Of a DNA stretch of 64,000 nt, positions 45,242-54,959 are shown piece after piece. Made by a program: the position numbers and the translations under genes. The notes beneath the pieces are model-generated. The model was not told where the DNA came from, made no database searches, and saw nothing but the letters and a program-made list of their open reading frames with translations. This stretch comes from Cyclobacteriaceae bacterium (GTDB lineage: Bacteria; Bacteroidota; Bacteroidia; Cytophagales; Cyclobacteriaceae): assembly GCA_019694875.1 (NCBI GenBank), contig JAIBBC010000001.1, positions 186,001 through 250,000 on the forward strand, written 5' to 3'. Each line of letters opens with the position of its first letter. Position 1 is the first letter of the stretch.

Positions 45242-48200
45242 TTGACCCGTGTGAAGAAAATAAATCTCTCACATGCTGTTGTATTTACTCTGCTAACAGC
45301 ATGGTTTGGTGTGTTCAGCACCCGCGCGGAAGCATTCCAGGAGCGCCAGGATACCACTAAGCTCAGCAAGCAAGACACGGTTAAAAACAGGTCGTATCGG
45401 CCCAGCCGGAAACCAACCTTTCGCCTGCGCGACCGGTATGGCGATCCGTTCACCAACACTCCTACCGAATCACCGCTGTTTCTAAAAGATCCCACGAAGG
45501 TTAACCTCGATGTGGAACTTGATTCGAACCTGAATTATACGATTTACGAGAAGATAGGAGATCTGAACTATCGTCCGGTGACGACCATGTCGTTCGAGGA
45601 ATTCAAATCGCTGCAAGACCGGCAATTGTTAAAAGGCTATTGGCAAAACAAAGCGCGCGGGGCTGACGGAGAAAGTGCAGTAAGCTCACGCGGACTTATT
45701 CCAAAAATCTACATTAGCCCGATACTCGACCGGATTTTTGGCGGAAGTTATGTTGAGCTGGTGCCCAGAGGATTTGTAACGCTCGACTTTGGCGGATCGT
45801 TTCAACGGATTTTTAAACCGGATTTACCGATTCGTCAGCAACGAAATGGCGGGTTTGAATTCGATCAGCAAATCAACATGAGTGTGGTGGGTAAGGTGGG
45901 TGAAAAGCTTGCTGTAAGCGCCACGTTCGATAACAACAACTCGTTCGACTTTCAAAACAACATGAAAGTTGAGTACACGGGATTCAAGGAAGACATTCTT
46001 AAAAAACTTGAGATTGGTAACGTAAGCTTACCGCTGAACAACACGCTTATCCAGGGGTCGCAAAACCTGTTTGGTATCAAAGCGCAGATGCAATTCGGGA
46101 AATTGTTCGTTACATCTGTTGCCTCAACGCAACGCGGTAAAGTGCAATCCATTAACATTGCCGGAGGAAGCAACGGTCAGGGAAGAGAATTTCAATTTGT
46201 GGCTTCTGAATACGATGAAAGCCGGCACTTTTTCTTAGGTCATTTCTTCCGAGATAACTACGAAACATGGTTGCGCAATACGCCACAAATCATTAGCGGT
46301 GTAAATGTAACCCGTGTTGAAGTATACCTGATCAACCGAAGCAACGATACACAAACACTGCGGGGCGTGGTGGGGTTTGCCGATCTGGCTGAACCTAACG
46401 TTATTTATAATGACGCAGCAGTAACATCAAACGGTACCGGTCAGATTGTTCCCAATGCTAACGGAGCCAATACCTTATTCGCTGATTTACAAAATGTGAA
46501 TCGCGAAAGCGACCAGATCATTGACGCACTTCAATCGTCACCCTATAACCTGACGAACGGGACCGACTTTGAAAAGATCAACTCAGCCCGCAGGTTGTCG
46601 CCAACTGAATTCACCTTTCACAAGCAACTGGGTTACATCACGCTCTCACGCAAACTGCAAAGCGATGAGGCGCTTGCAGTAGCATACGAATACACATACA
46701 ACGGCCGTAATTACAAAGTGGGTGAATTGTCGGAAGACTACGCCTCGTTGCCTGAATCAAAAGTTATCTTCCTGAAACTCCTGCGTTCACGCGAATACTT
46801 CCCCACAGATGCAAACAACAGGACATTACCTATGTGGGACCTGATGATGAAAAACATTTATAACCTGAATGTTAACCAGCTATCACGTGATGGATTTCAA
46901 TTGCGGGTGATTTACCGTGATGACCGCACCGGTATCGACAACCCGCAGTTACAGGAAGGAACAGACGCGCGTAACCGGCAACTGATTGAGATCATGGGCC
47001 TCGACAGGTTGAATCCCGTTAACGATCCTCCCGGTGATGGTAACTTCGACTATATTGAAGGTCTTACGGTAAACTCACAAACGGGTCTCATCATTTTCCC
47101 GTACCTGGAACCTTTTAATAAACCGCTTCGCCTGGCGTTTACCAACGAAGGTGCATTACGACCTTACCTGATTAATAAATACGTATTCGACACACTCTAT
47201 CGCATCACCAAAGCGCAGGCACAACTACTCGCAACCAAAAACAAATTCTACCTGGTTGGTAAATACAACTCTTCGGGCTCTTCAAAAGAAATTCTTATTC
47301 CGGGCTTTGGCGTAACACCCGGTTCCGTGCGGGTGTATGCCGGTGGAACTCCCCTCCAGGAACAAACCGACTTTGTGGTCGACTACACGTTTGGGCGAGT
47401 TACAATCCTGAATGATGCCATTCTGAATTCAGGGAAAAACATAACTGTTGACTACGAGCAATCCGACCCGTTCGCTTTCCAGACGCGAACGTTGTTAGGA
47501 ACCCGCTTCGACTATAAACTTAATGATGAAGTCAATTTCGGATCAACGTTATTGTTCTACAACGAACGTCCGCTGATCTCCCGTAACGCCATAGGAACAG
47601 AGCCAGCGCGAAATCTTCAATATGGTTTTGATGTGAACGTGCGGAAAGACAGTCGTTTGTTAACCAAATGGATTGATGCTATTCCAGGCATTCAAACAAA
47701 AGAGTTATCAAGCTTCAGTGTTAATGCCGAATTTGCCCAGCTGCTTCCGGGTACATCCAACATCGTGGATGAAAACGGTACAGGCTACATCGATGACTTT
47801 GAAAACACAGCAACTCCTTATTCTTTGTTAAACCCTGCAGCCTGGCGTCTCGCTTCAACCCCGGCTAACCTTCAAGGCGTTGCGGACGGAACCAAGCGGG
47901 AATCAGGATACAGGAGAGCTAAACTCGCATGGTATCAGGTAGACAACCAGTTTTATCGCGATGGCGGCCAGTTCAAACCGGAGAATATTACGAATGAAGA
48001 TTTGCGCAATCACTATGTTCGGTCGGTCAATCCGCAGGAAATATTTCCAAAAAAGAATTTTACGCAGGGAAATTTCTTCGAACAGATTTTTGACATTGCC
48101 TACTACCCTAACGAGCGCGGTCCATACAACTACAACACCAACCGATTAAATGCAAATGGAGAGTTCGATCCTGCCGTTGCAAAAAGTAACTGGGGAGGTA

Positions 48201-51200
48201 TCACAACGGCAATCCGTACAGAAGTTGACTTTAACAAAGCCAACATCGAGTACCTGGAATTCTGGATGCTCGATCCGTTTATCCAAACCGAGTACGGAAA
48301 GATTATCGATGGAAAGTTCAACAACAACAACACAACGGGTGGTAAGGTGATCTTCCATCTCGGTAACATTTCAGAAGATGCAATCCCGGATTCCAAACAT
48401 GCATTCGAAAACGGCTTACCTGCCGGGGGCATTGAATCGGAACCTTCGTTAACAACTCAAACTCCGTGGGGATATGTTACCACGCAAAACTACCTCACCA
48501 ACGCATTTGACAATTCAGCAACATCCCGTCAGAACCAGGACGTTGGATTAGACGGACTTTCGAATTCACGCGGTGCAATCAATGAACAACAATTTTTTAA
48601 TTCATACCTGAATGATCTGAGTACCGATGGAGTAAATGCAGAAATTGTTAATAACGTTTTCCGTGCCGACCCTTCAGGAGATGACTTCAAATATTTCCTG
48701 GGAGGTGAATTTGATAACAAGAATGCCAAGATTCTTGAGCGATACAAAAACTATAATGGGATGGAAAACAACACACCCGTTATTGCCGGTAACGATCAGA
48801 TTGCACGATCCGGCAGCCCCTATCCTGATAATGAAGATCTCAACGTGGACAATACAATCAGCGAGCAGGAGGAATACTACGAATACGAAATCAATCTGAA
48901 AGCCGACAAGCTGCATGTTGGCAGCGAATACATTGTAGATGAAATCCTGGCGAGCATTCCTAATCACCCTGAAAAAGTAAAATGGTACTTGTTCCGTATT
49001 CCTGTTCAGCAAATCAAAGGTAAAGTCGGAAACATCAGCGGTTTTACTTCTATCCGCTATGCGCGAATGATTCTTACCGAATTCGAACAACCGGTTGTCC
49101 TTCGCCTGGCAAACTTTCGGATGGTGGGCGCACAATGGAGAAGATATACAGAAAACTTGCGTGATGGCGGCATTATCGCTGATCCGGAACCGGGTGCAGA
49201 TAACGTAGCCGTTTCCGTGGTGAACATCGAAGAGAATTCACGCGCTACCGAAATCAAATCTCCTTACGTTGTTCCACCGGGTGTTATTCGCGATCGTGAT
49301 AACACATCCTCCATTCCCCGTCAGTTGAACGAGCAATCGATTCAGATGTGTATTGAGGATCTGGAAGATGGTGATTCACGTGCCATTTATAAGAACGTGG
49401 GGATGGACTTTTTTAACTACGGCCGTGTTAAGATGTTTACTCATGCCAACAGCCTTCTCACCAACGATGATGAACTGGTTGTGTTTATGCGACTGGGTAC
49501 TGACTTCGATCAAAATTATTATGAGATTGAAATTCCGTTAAAGATTTCAAAGAACACATTCGATGAGGGTGAACGTGCCGTGTGGCCGGAAGAGAATGAG
49601 TTCAATTTCGCGCTTGCCCAGTTATATAAGCTGAAAGTAAGGCGTGATCGCGAGAATGCCCCGCTAAGCGTGCTGTATCCGCTCAATGGCCCCAGCGTGG
49701 AAGGACGTCATGGATTCAGAATTTTAGGTCGTCCGGATCTTACGCAGGTTAAAGTGATTATGATCGGGGTTCGCAACCCAAAATCTGCTGACGGAAAATC
49801 ACACAACGTTTGTTTATGGGCCAATGAACTGCGTCTAACCGATTTCGACCGAACAGCAGGTTGGGCCGTAAACACCGTGATCAACACCAAACTGGCCGAC
49901 TTTGCAGTTGTGTCAGGTTCCCTTCGCTATACTACGTTCGGTTTCGGAAGTGTGAACTCAAAAATCAGTGAACGCACACGCGATGAAACAACAGCGTATG
50001 ACATTACCGCTAACGTTAACCTCGACAAGTTTATTCCGGGTAACACAGGTATTAAACTGCCAATGCTGGTGAGTTATGAAAATACAACGATCAATCCGCA
50101 GTTCGACCCTGCTAACCCTGACGTCAGGCTTGACGGGTTCCTTAACTCGTTACCGCGAAAAGAACGGGAAGCTTACAAACGGTTGATTCAGGATCGAACG
50201 GTACGAAGGAGTATCAACTTTACGAACGTTAAAAAAATAAAAACTGATCCGAAAGCTGAGAATCACCTGTACGACATTGAAAACCTGTCGTTCAACTATT
50301 CATACAGCGAGGCTACGCGAAGAAGTTTTACGATCGATGAATCGGTGCAGCGCCTGTACCGGGGCGGAGTTGCATACAACTTTGCACCGAAACAGGAAAT
50401 CGGGATAGAGCCCTTTAAAAAATCGGACGCATTTAAATCGCCTTATCTTAAGTTGATCAAGGAGTTTAAGTTCAGTCCGATGCCGAACAACATTCTCGTT
50501 CGGGGCGACCTGGAACGTTCGTTCATTAAAAACGTATACCGAAACTCGCTTTCCAATTCGGCACCTAATTACCAGAAGTATTTCACGTTCAACAGGACAT
50601 ACAATGTAAAATGGAATCTTACCGGAAGCATCACGCTCGAATATGCATCCCGCGCCAATGCCATCATAGACGAACCGGAGGGAGAAGGTGAAGAGGTAAA
50701 TAAAACGCTGCGCGAAAACCTGAAGAAGTTCGGGCGGATGAAAAACTTTGACCAATCGGTAACGGCCAACTACATCGTTCCACTCGATAAGTTCCCGCTT
50801 ACGGATTGGCTTGGGCTCGAATATCGGTACCAGGTGAACTATAACTGGCGTGCCGGGCCATTATTCAACGCAAAAGATACGCTCTCGCTCGATTTCAAAA
50901 ACATTATTCAAAACAGTCGCGAGCAAACCTTTACCGGTCGAATCGACATGGTAAAGCTGTACAATAAAGTGACGTTCCTCCGCGACATTAACAATCCGCC
51001 AAAAACCCGACCGGGCAAAACAAAACAGCCCGATACCGTACGCACCGTTTCTCCTGCCGTAAAAGGATTGTTGCGCGTACTCATGTCGCTGCGATCCATC
51101 AACGGAACGTATACCCTTACTGAGGGAACTATTCTTCCCGGCTTCTCTCCTTCTCCGTGGTTATTTGGCATGGATAAAGACTTCGCTGCTCCGGGCTGGA

Positions 51201-52420
51201 AGTTTGTGCTCGGTAGCCAGGATTCGGATATCCGGTTCAGGGCCGCAGACAAAGGCTGGCTGACGAAGGAAGAAAAGCTCACGAATTTCTTCACGCAATC
51301 GCGCACGAAATCACTTTCGATGCGGGCGAATATTGATCCAACGCAGGAGTTAAAAATCCAACTTGACGTGAAAAAAGACGTCACCGATTCTTACCAGGAG
51401 ATTTTCCGATACTCAAATGACATTCAAGACTTTGCTTCACTGAATCCTAACCGCGCGGGAACGTATAAAATTTCCACGATCAGCATTCTCACTGCGTTCG
51501 ATAAAACCAACAATGAAAAATCATCGGACGTGTTTCACCAGTTCGAAAAGAATATCGAAACCATCCGTGAAGAGTTTTTCAAACGAACGAGCCATGAGTA
51601 CGACACCTCGCAGGATGTTACCATCGCTTCGTTTATTGCAGCCTACACCGGAAAGAGTGCGAAGTCAGTTAGCCTCAGTCCGTTCCCGAAAACTCCGCTG
51701 CCGAACTGGCGCGTGGATTATACCGGGTTGATTAACATCCCTGCATTGAAAGAACGTTTCCAGGCTATTACGTTATCGCATGCTTACTCATCGTCATACT
51801 CGGTTCTCAATTACAACAACTCCCTCGAATACAACGATCCAAATAAAGTCGGGATAAAAGTGCCGATTGAGGACTATAACAACGGAACGTATGGCCAGGT
51901 AGTTGACGGAAAAGTGTTGCCGATTTACGTGATCAGCCAGGTATTGATATCAGAACAGTTCTCGCCACTCATCGGAATTAACGTTCGCACGAAAAACAGG
52001 CTGACGGTGCGCGCTGACTATAAAACCAAGCGCGAACTCTCTTTGTTTGTTTCGAACGCACAAATCACTGAACTCAACAGCAAGGATGTTTCCGTGGAAG
52101 TGGGCTATACCAAAAATAATTTCAAGCTTCCGCTGAAGACAAAAGGTCGCACCATTGTGCTGAAGAATGACGTAACGTTCAGGCTGAACGTATCGCTCAT
52201 CGATACTAAAACAATCCAGCGCACCATCGATCTGCCAAATCGCATTACAGCTGGTAACATCAACTTCCAGCTTCGGCCGAACGTGAGCTATGTAATCAAT
52301 CAAAAGCTCAGCGTCATGTTGTACTATGAACGCACGATCAACGATCCGGTGGTATCGAATTCGTTCCGAAGATCAACCACCCGTTTTGGAGCCCAGGTGA
52401 GGTTCAGCCTTGCCCAGTAA
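45242..52420 (+). CDS. sprA: SprA/Sov, giant outer membrane translocon of type IX secretion
   Basis: At 2392 residues this is the expected size of SprA, the very large beta-barrel through which T9SS cargo leaves the cell; in gliding relatives it is also needed for motility. A signal peptide (to about residue 31, ending TRAEAFQ) is followed by SprA-typical stretches such as GDPFTNTPTESPLFLKDP, LIPKIYISPILDRIFGG and DGVNAEIVNNVF. Repeated strand-rich blocks fill the rest, ending RFGAQVRFSLAQ with a terminal aromatic segment. TTG at 45242 is taken as start; a GTG three codons on would also serve. ruvA upstream and gcvH downstream match the conserved arrangement. Confidence 0.95.
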   Translation: MTRVKKINLSHAVVFTLLTAWFGVFSTRAEAFQERQDTTKLSKQDTVKNRSYRPSRKPTFRLRDRYGDPFTNTPTESPLFLKDPTKVNLDVELDSNLNYTIYEKIGDLNYRPVTTMSFEEFKSLQDRQLLKGYWQNKARGADGESAVSSRGLIPKIYISPILDRIFGGSYVELVPRGFVTLDFGGSFQRIFKPDLPIRQQRNGGFEFDQQINMSVVGKVGEKLAVSATFDNNNSFDFQNNMKVEYTGFKEDILKKLEIGNVSLPLNNTLIQGSQNLFGIKAQMQFGKLFVTSVASTQRGKVQSINIAGGSNGQGREFQFVASEYDESRHFFLGHFFRDNYETWLRNTPQIISGVNVTRVEVYLINRSNDTQTLRGVVGFADLAEPNVIYNDAAVTSNGTGQIVPNANGANTLFADLQNVNRESDQIIDALQSSPYNLTNGTDFEKINSARRLSPTEFTFHKQLGYITLSRKLQSDEALAVAYEYTYNGRNYKVGELSEDYASLPESKVIFLKLLRSREYFPTDANNRTLPMWDLMMKNIYNLNVNQLSRDGFQLRVIYRDDRTGIDNPQLQEGTDARNRQLIEIMGLDRLNPVNDPPGDGNFDYIEGLTVNSQTGLIIFPYLEPFNKPLRLAFTNEGALRPYLINKYVFDTLYRITKAQAQLLATKNKFYLVGKYNSSGSSKEILIPGFGVTPGSVRVYAGGTPLQEQTDFVVDYTFGRVTILNDAILNSGKNITVDYEQSDPFAFQTRTLLGTRFDYKLNDEVNFGSTLLFYNERPLISRNAIGTEPARNLQYGFDVNVRKDSRLLTKWIDAIPGIQTKELSSFSVNAEFAQLLPGTSNIVDENGTGYIDDFENTATPYSLLNPAAWRLASTPANLQGVADGTKRESGYRRAKLAWYQVDNQFYRDGGQFKPENITNEDLRNHYVRSVNPQEIFPKKNFTQGNFFEQIFDIAYYPNERGPYNYNTNRLNANGEFDPAVAKSNWGGITTAIRTEVDFNKANIEYLEFWMLDPFIQTEYGKIIDGKFNNNNTTGGKVIFHLGNISEDAIPDSKHAFENGLPAGGIESEPSLTTQTPWGYVTTQNYLTNAFDNSATSRQNQDVGLDGLSNSRGAINEQQFFNSYLNDLSTDGVNAEIVNNVFRADPSGDDFKYFLGGEFDNKNAKILERYKNYNGMENNTPVIAGNDQIARSGSPYPDNEDLNVDNTISEQEEYYEYEINLKADKLHVGSEYIVDEILASIPNHPEKVKWYLFRIPVQQIKGKVGNISGFTSIRYARMILTEFEQPVVLRLANFRMVGAQWRRYTENLRDGGIIADPEPGADNVAVSVVNIEENSRATEIKSPYVVPPGVIRDRDNTSSIPRQLNEQSIQMCIEDLEDGDSRAIYKNVGMDFFNYGRVKMFTHANSLLTNDDELVVFMRLGTDFDQNYYEIEIPLKISKNTFDEGERAVWPEENEFNFALAQLYKLKVRRDRENAPLSVLYPLNGPSVEGRHGFRILGRPDLTQVKVIMIGVRNPKSADGKSHNVCLWANELRLTDFDRTAGWAVNTVINTKLADFAVVSGSLRYTTFGFGSVNSKISERTRDETTAYDITANVNLDKFIPGNTGIKLPMLVSYENTTINPQFDPANPDVRLDGFLNSLPRKEREAYKRLIQDRTVRRSINFTNVKKIKTDPKAENHLYDIENLSFNYSYSEATRRSFTIDESVQRLYRGGVAYNFAPKQEIGIEPFKKSDAFKSPYLKLIKEFKFSPMPNNILVRGDLERSFIKNVYRNSLSNSAPNYQKYFTFNRTYNVKWNLTGSITLEYASRANAIIDEPEGEGEEVNKTLRENLKKFGRMKNFDQSVTANYIVPLDKFPLTDWLGLEYRYQVNYNWRAGPLFNAKDTLSLDFKNIIQNSREQTFTGRIDMVKLYNKVTFLRDINNPPKTRPGKTKQPDTVRTVSPAVKGLLRVLMSLRSINGTYTLTEGTILPGFSPSPWLFGMDKDFAAPGWKFVLGSQDSDIRFRAADKGWLTKEEKLTNFFTQSRTKSLSMRANIDPTQELKIQLDVKKDVTDSYQEIFRYSNDIQDFASLNPNRAGTYKISTISILTAFDKTNNEKSSDVFHQFEKNIETIREEFFKRTSHEYDTSQDVTIASFIAAYTGKSAKSVSLSPFPKTPLPNWRVDYTGLINIPALKERFQAITLSHAYSSSYSVLNYNNSLEYNDPNKVGIKVPIEDYNNGTYGQVVDGKVLPIYVISQVLISEQFSPLIGINVRTKNRLTVRADYKTKRELSLFVSNAQITELNSKDVSVEVGYTKNNFKLPLKTKGRTIVLKNDVTFRLNVSLIDTKTIQRTIDLPNRITAGNINFQLRPNVSYVINQKLSVMLYYERTINDPVVSNSFRRSTTRFGAQVRFSLAQ

Positions 52421-52458
52421 AAATTCGCCAACCTGCCCGAACAATGAATAATTGTGGT

Positions 52459-52466
52459 TAATTTTG
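52459..52466 (+). promoter_or_regulatory. -7 promoter box for gcvH-lipA
   Basis: TAATTTTG matches TAnnTTTG and lies 21 bases upstream of the gcvH ATG at 52488, ruling out an in-frame ATG at 52452. Confidence 0.6.
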
Positions 52467-52487
52467 GGCGCTAAAAATCAACTATCT

Positions 52488-52862
52488 ATGAATATTCCAG
52501 CCGGATTACAGTACACCAAAGACCACGAATGGGTTAAAATCGAAGGGAAAACCGCAACCGTAGGCATTACGGATTTTGCCCAAAGCGAACTTGGCGATAT
52601 CGTTTATGTGGATATCAACACCGTTGGCCAAAGCATTGATCACGGACAGGTTTTTGGAACCGTTGAGGCTGTTAAAACCGTATCGGATCTTTACATGCCC
52701 GTAACCGGGAAAGTACTCGAAGTAAATTCAATGCTCGATAAGAATCCTGAAAAAGTAAACGAAGATGCGTACGGTGCCGGATGGATGATTAAGATCGAAA
52801 TCACCGGTGGTACTGATGGCCTGTTAACTGCTGATCAGTACAAGGAACTTATCGGTAAATAA
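52488..52862 (+). CDS. gcvH: Glycine cleavage system H protein
   Basis: This 124-residue lipoyl carrier shuttles the aminomethyl group of glycine between the other glycine cleavage proteins. The lipoylated lysine is Lys63 in [13 protein letters not shown], and [16 protein letters not shown] is typical of the family. It follows sprA and has its own promoter. lipA, which makes the lipoyl group this protein needs, begins 19 bases after its stop. Confidence 0.96.
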   Translation: MNIPAGLQYTKDHEWVKIEGKTATVGITDFAQSELGDIVYVDINTVGQSIDHGQVFGTVEAVKTVSDLYMPVTGKVLEVNSMLDKNPEKVNEDAYGAGWMIKIEITGGTDGLLTADQYKELIGK

Positions 52863-52881
52863 TCGTTGTTGAACGGTACCG

Positions 52882-53769
52882 ATGATTGAGCTCCCCGTTA
52901 TATCGAAAGAGGAAACCCGCAAACGCAAGCCGGACTGGCTGCGCGTTAAACTTCCCGTTGGGCCCGAGTACGCCAAAGTGCGCAGGCTGGTGGATGATCA
53001 TAAACTTCACACCATCTGCGAAAGCGGTAACTGCCCGAACATGGGCGAGTGCTGGGGAGCCGGCACAGCAACCTTTATGATTCTCGGCAATGTGTGCACC
53101 CGCAGCTGCACATTCTGCGCGGTAGCTACAGGCCGCCCGCCAGAATATGATGCGGATGAGCCCAAGCGCGTTGCCGAGGCGATTAAACTGATGGGTGTTA
53201 AGCATGCTGTTATTACTTCGGTAAATCGCGATGAGCTGAAAGACCGCGGTGCGGAGATCTGGTATCAAACCGTTGTTCAAACGAAAGCTATCAGCCCGGA
53301 TACAACGATTGAAACACTGATACCCGATACAAAGGCAAATTGGGACGCTTTATACAGGATGATTGAAGGCGGCCAGGAGGTTATTTCGCACAACATGGAA
53401 ACGGTAGGAAGGCTTTATCGCATGGTTCGGCCGCAGGCAAAATATGAACGAAGCCTCGAACAAATCAAGCGTACACGTGAAGCCGGCAAACGTACTAAGT
53501 CTGGAATCATGCTTGGCGTTGGTGAAACACATGAAGAAGTGTTCAAGGCGATGGACGACCTGGTTGAAAACGGATTGATGATTCTCACGCTCGGTCAGTA
53601 TTTGCAGCCAACCAAAATGCACCTCGAAGTAGCTGAGTTTATTCACCCGGATACCTTTGCGATGTACAAAGAAGAGGGTCTGAAACGCGGATTGAAATAC
53701 GTTGAAGCCGGTCCGCTCGTTCGTTCTTCGTATCATGCCGAACGTCACGTGAACGTTCCCCTCGATTAA
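52882..53769 (+). CDS. lipA: Lipoyl synthase
   Basis: This 295-residue radical SAM enzyme inserts two sulfurs into octanoyl groups on lipoyl domains. The auxiliary cluster cysteines are Cys46, Cys51 and Cys57 in [12 protein letters not shown], and the radical SAM CxxxCxxC is Cys72, Cys76 and Cys79 in CTRSCTFC. The C-terminal RSSYHAE, with the conserved serine, is present. It is cotranscribed with gcvH, a substrate of its activity; lipB is not in the window. Confidence 0.95.
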   Translation: MIELPVISKEETRKRKPDWLRVKLPVGPEYAKVRRLVDDHKLHTICESGNCPNMGECWGAGTATFMILGNVCTRSCTFCAVATGRPPEYDADEPKRVAEAIKLMGVKHAVITSVNRDELKDRGAEIWYQTVVQTKAISPDTTIETLIPDTKANWDALYRMIEGGQEVISHNMETVGRLYRMVRPQAKYERSLEQIKRTREAGKRTKSGIMLGVGETHEEVFKAMDDLVENGLMILTLGQYLQPTKMHLEVAEFIHPDTFAMYKEEGLKRGLKYVEAGPLVRSSYHAERHVNVPLD

Positions 53770-53776
53770 TTTTCTG

Positions 53777-54898
53777 TTAGTTCTGAAGGATCTCGATCTC
53801 CACACGCACATTCGATTGTGCCTGTGGGCTTAATTTATCGAAAAGGGGTTTCTTGCCGCCCCAGGCTTTAACTTCCATCCGCTTCGGATCAATCCCCTGG
53901 CTCACCAGATATTTCTTTACAACTTCAGCGCGCTCTTCCGAAAGCTTCTTTGCAGAACCAGATCCTTCTTTGGTATTCTTCAGTGCAAACCACTCATCCG
54001 GATTATCTTTCATGTAAATGATTCTTCCACTCGCATTACCATTGGTATGCCCGTGAATCCTGATTTTATAGCGGGGATTTTCTTTCATCATGTCGGCCAG
54101 GCTTGTTACTTCATACCTTGACTCGGGGCGCATGATAGCCGCATCGCGGAAAAAATAAATTTCCGACAGCTCCACATCACCTTTCTGTAAACGCGTCAGC
54201 TCAAACGATAATACGATCGTACTATCTTGAATCTGAACACTGTCTCCCGAAGGGTTAAGATAATTTACGGTGTGCTGAATGCGCCTGTAGCCGGGCATGT
54301 GTGTGGTTACCGTTATCAATCCCGATTTGCCTTCCGGCTTTTCAATTTCCACAATCTTGTTTCCTTCAAACGAACCGATTTTTTTTGCGCGGTCTACATC
54401 GACTACTACAACTTCACTTTTCACTTCCGTTCCATCATCTTTACGCGTTACCTTAAACAGAAAGGGTTTCATTACTCTTTCCTTTGGCGCCACATGTTGG
54501 CTTGAATCAACCTGAGGTTTCGGAGCAACCGGTACAATTACCGTATTGTTAATCACAACTCCCGGTTCAGGCTTTTTAAAAGAGCCGTGGTAAACCCATG
54601 CATCGCTGAAGAGCGAATCGGGACGGGCCCGCAGGCGCAACGCCTCATCAATCGCCTGTGTGCGGTCGTTGGTCTTCATTACATACACATAATGGAGACC
54701 TTTGTTAAAATTCATTTCATACTTGGCAGTGAGCTTGTATTGGGGCAATTGCTTCGAATAGCGAACCGCATTTTTCGGGATGGAGAATACTCCGACCACC
54801 ACGTAATAGGGTTGATCAACAACTGCTGCAGAATCCGACTGACTGAATGCAATGGACGACATAAACATCGCCAAGGCCAAAAAATAGAGAGCCTTCAT
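53777..54898 (-). CDS. Exported protein with SPOR-like and OmpA domains
   Basis: This 373-residue protein has a signal peptide (MKALYFLALAMFMSSIAFSQ), a SPOR-like domain at about 28-105 (YYVVVGVFSIPKNAVRYSKQL, ending DAWVYHG), a Pro-rich linker and an intermediate beta domain with VTTHMPGYRRIQHTV, then a C-terminal OmpA domain (EIYFFRDAAIMRPES, IRIHGHTNGN, LSEERAEVVKKYL, NVRVEIEI). Both SPOR and OmpA modules bind peptidoglycan, in different ways, so the protein probably fixes an envelope structure to the wall. The OmpA part has an insertion between GHTN and the LSEERAE helix. It is not a lipoprotein and not recognised beyond its domains. Confidence 0.85.
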   Translation of the reverse strand: MKALYFLALAMFMSSIAFSQSDSAAVVDQPYYVVVGVFSIPKNAVRYSKQLPQYKLTAKYEMNFNKGLHYVYVMKTNDRTQAIDEALRLRARPDSLFSDAWVYHGSFKKPEPGVVINNTVIVPVAPKPQVDSSQHVAPKERVMKPFLFKVTRKDDGTEVKSEVVVVDVDRAKKIGSFEGNKIVEIEKPEGKSGLITVTTHMPGYRRIQHTVNYLNPSGDSVQIQDSTIVLSFELTRLQKGDVELSEIYFFRDAAIMRPESRYEVTSLADMMKENPRYKIRIHGHTNGNASGRIIYMKDNPDEWFALKNTKEGSGSAKKLSEERAEVVKKYLVSQGIDPKRMEVKAWGGKKPLFDKLSPQAQSNVRVEIEILQN

Positions 54899-54905
54899 AG
54901 ACTAA

Positions 54906-54959
54906 AAAGTTAACTAAAGTTAGAAATTTTTATTAAAACCGTAAAACCAGGTTAACTTT
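54906..54959. promoter_or_regulatory. Inverted repeat spanning the gap before the SPOR/OmpA gene
   Basis: AAAGTTAAC (54906-54914) and GTTAACTTT (54951-54959) are perfect 9-bp inverted copies 36 bases apart. A -7-like TAACTTTA (minus strand, 54922-54915) lies just inside the left arm, 16 bases before the SPOR/OmpA start, and the right arm touches the pbpC stop. It could be an operator or a long-loop terminator. Confidence 0.4.
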
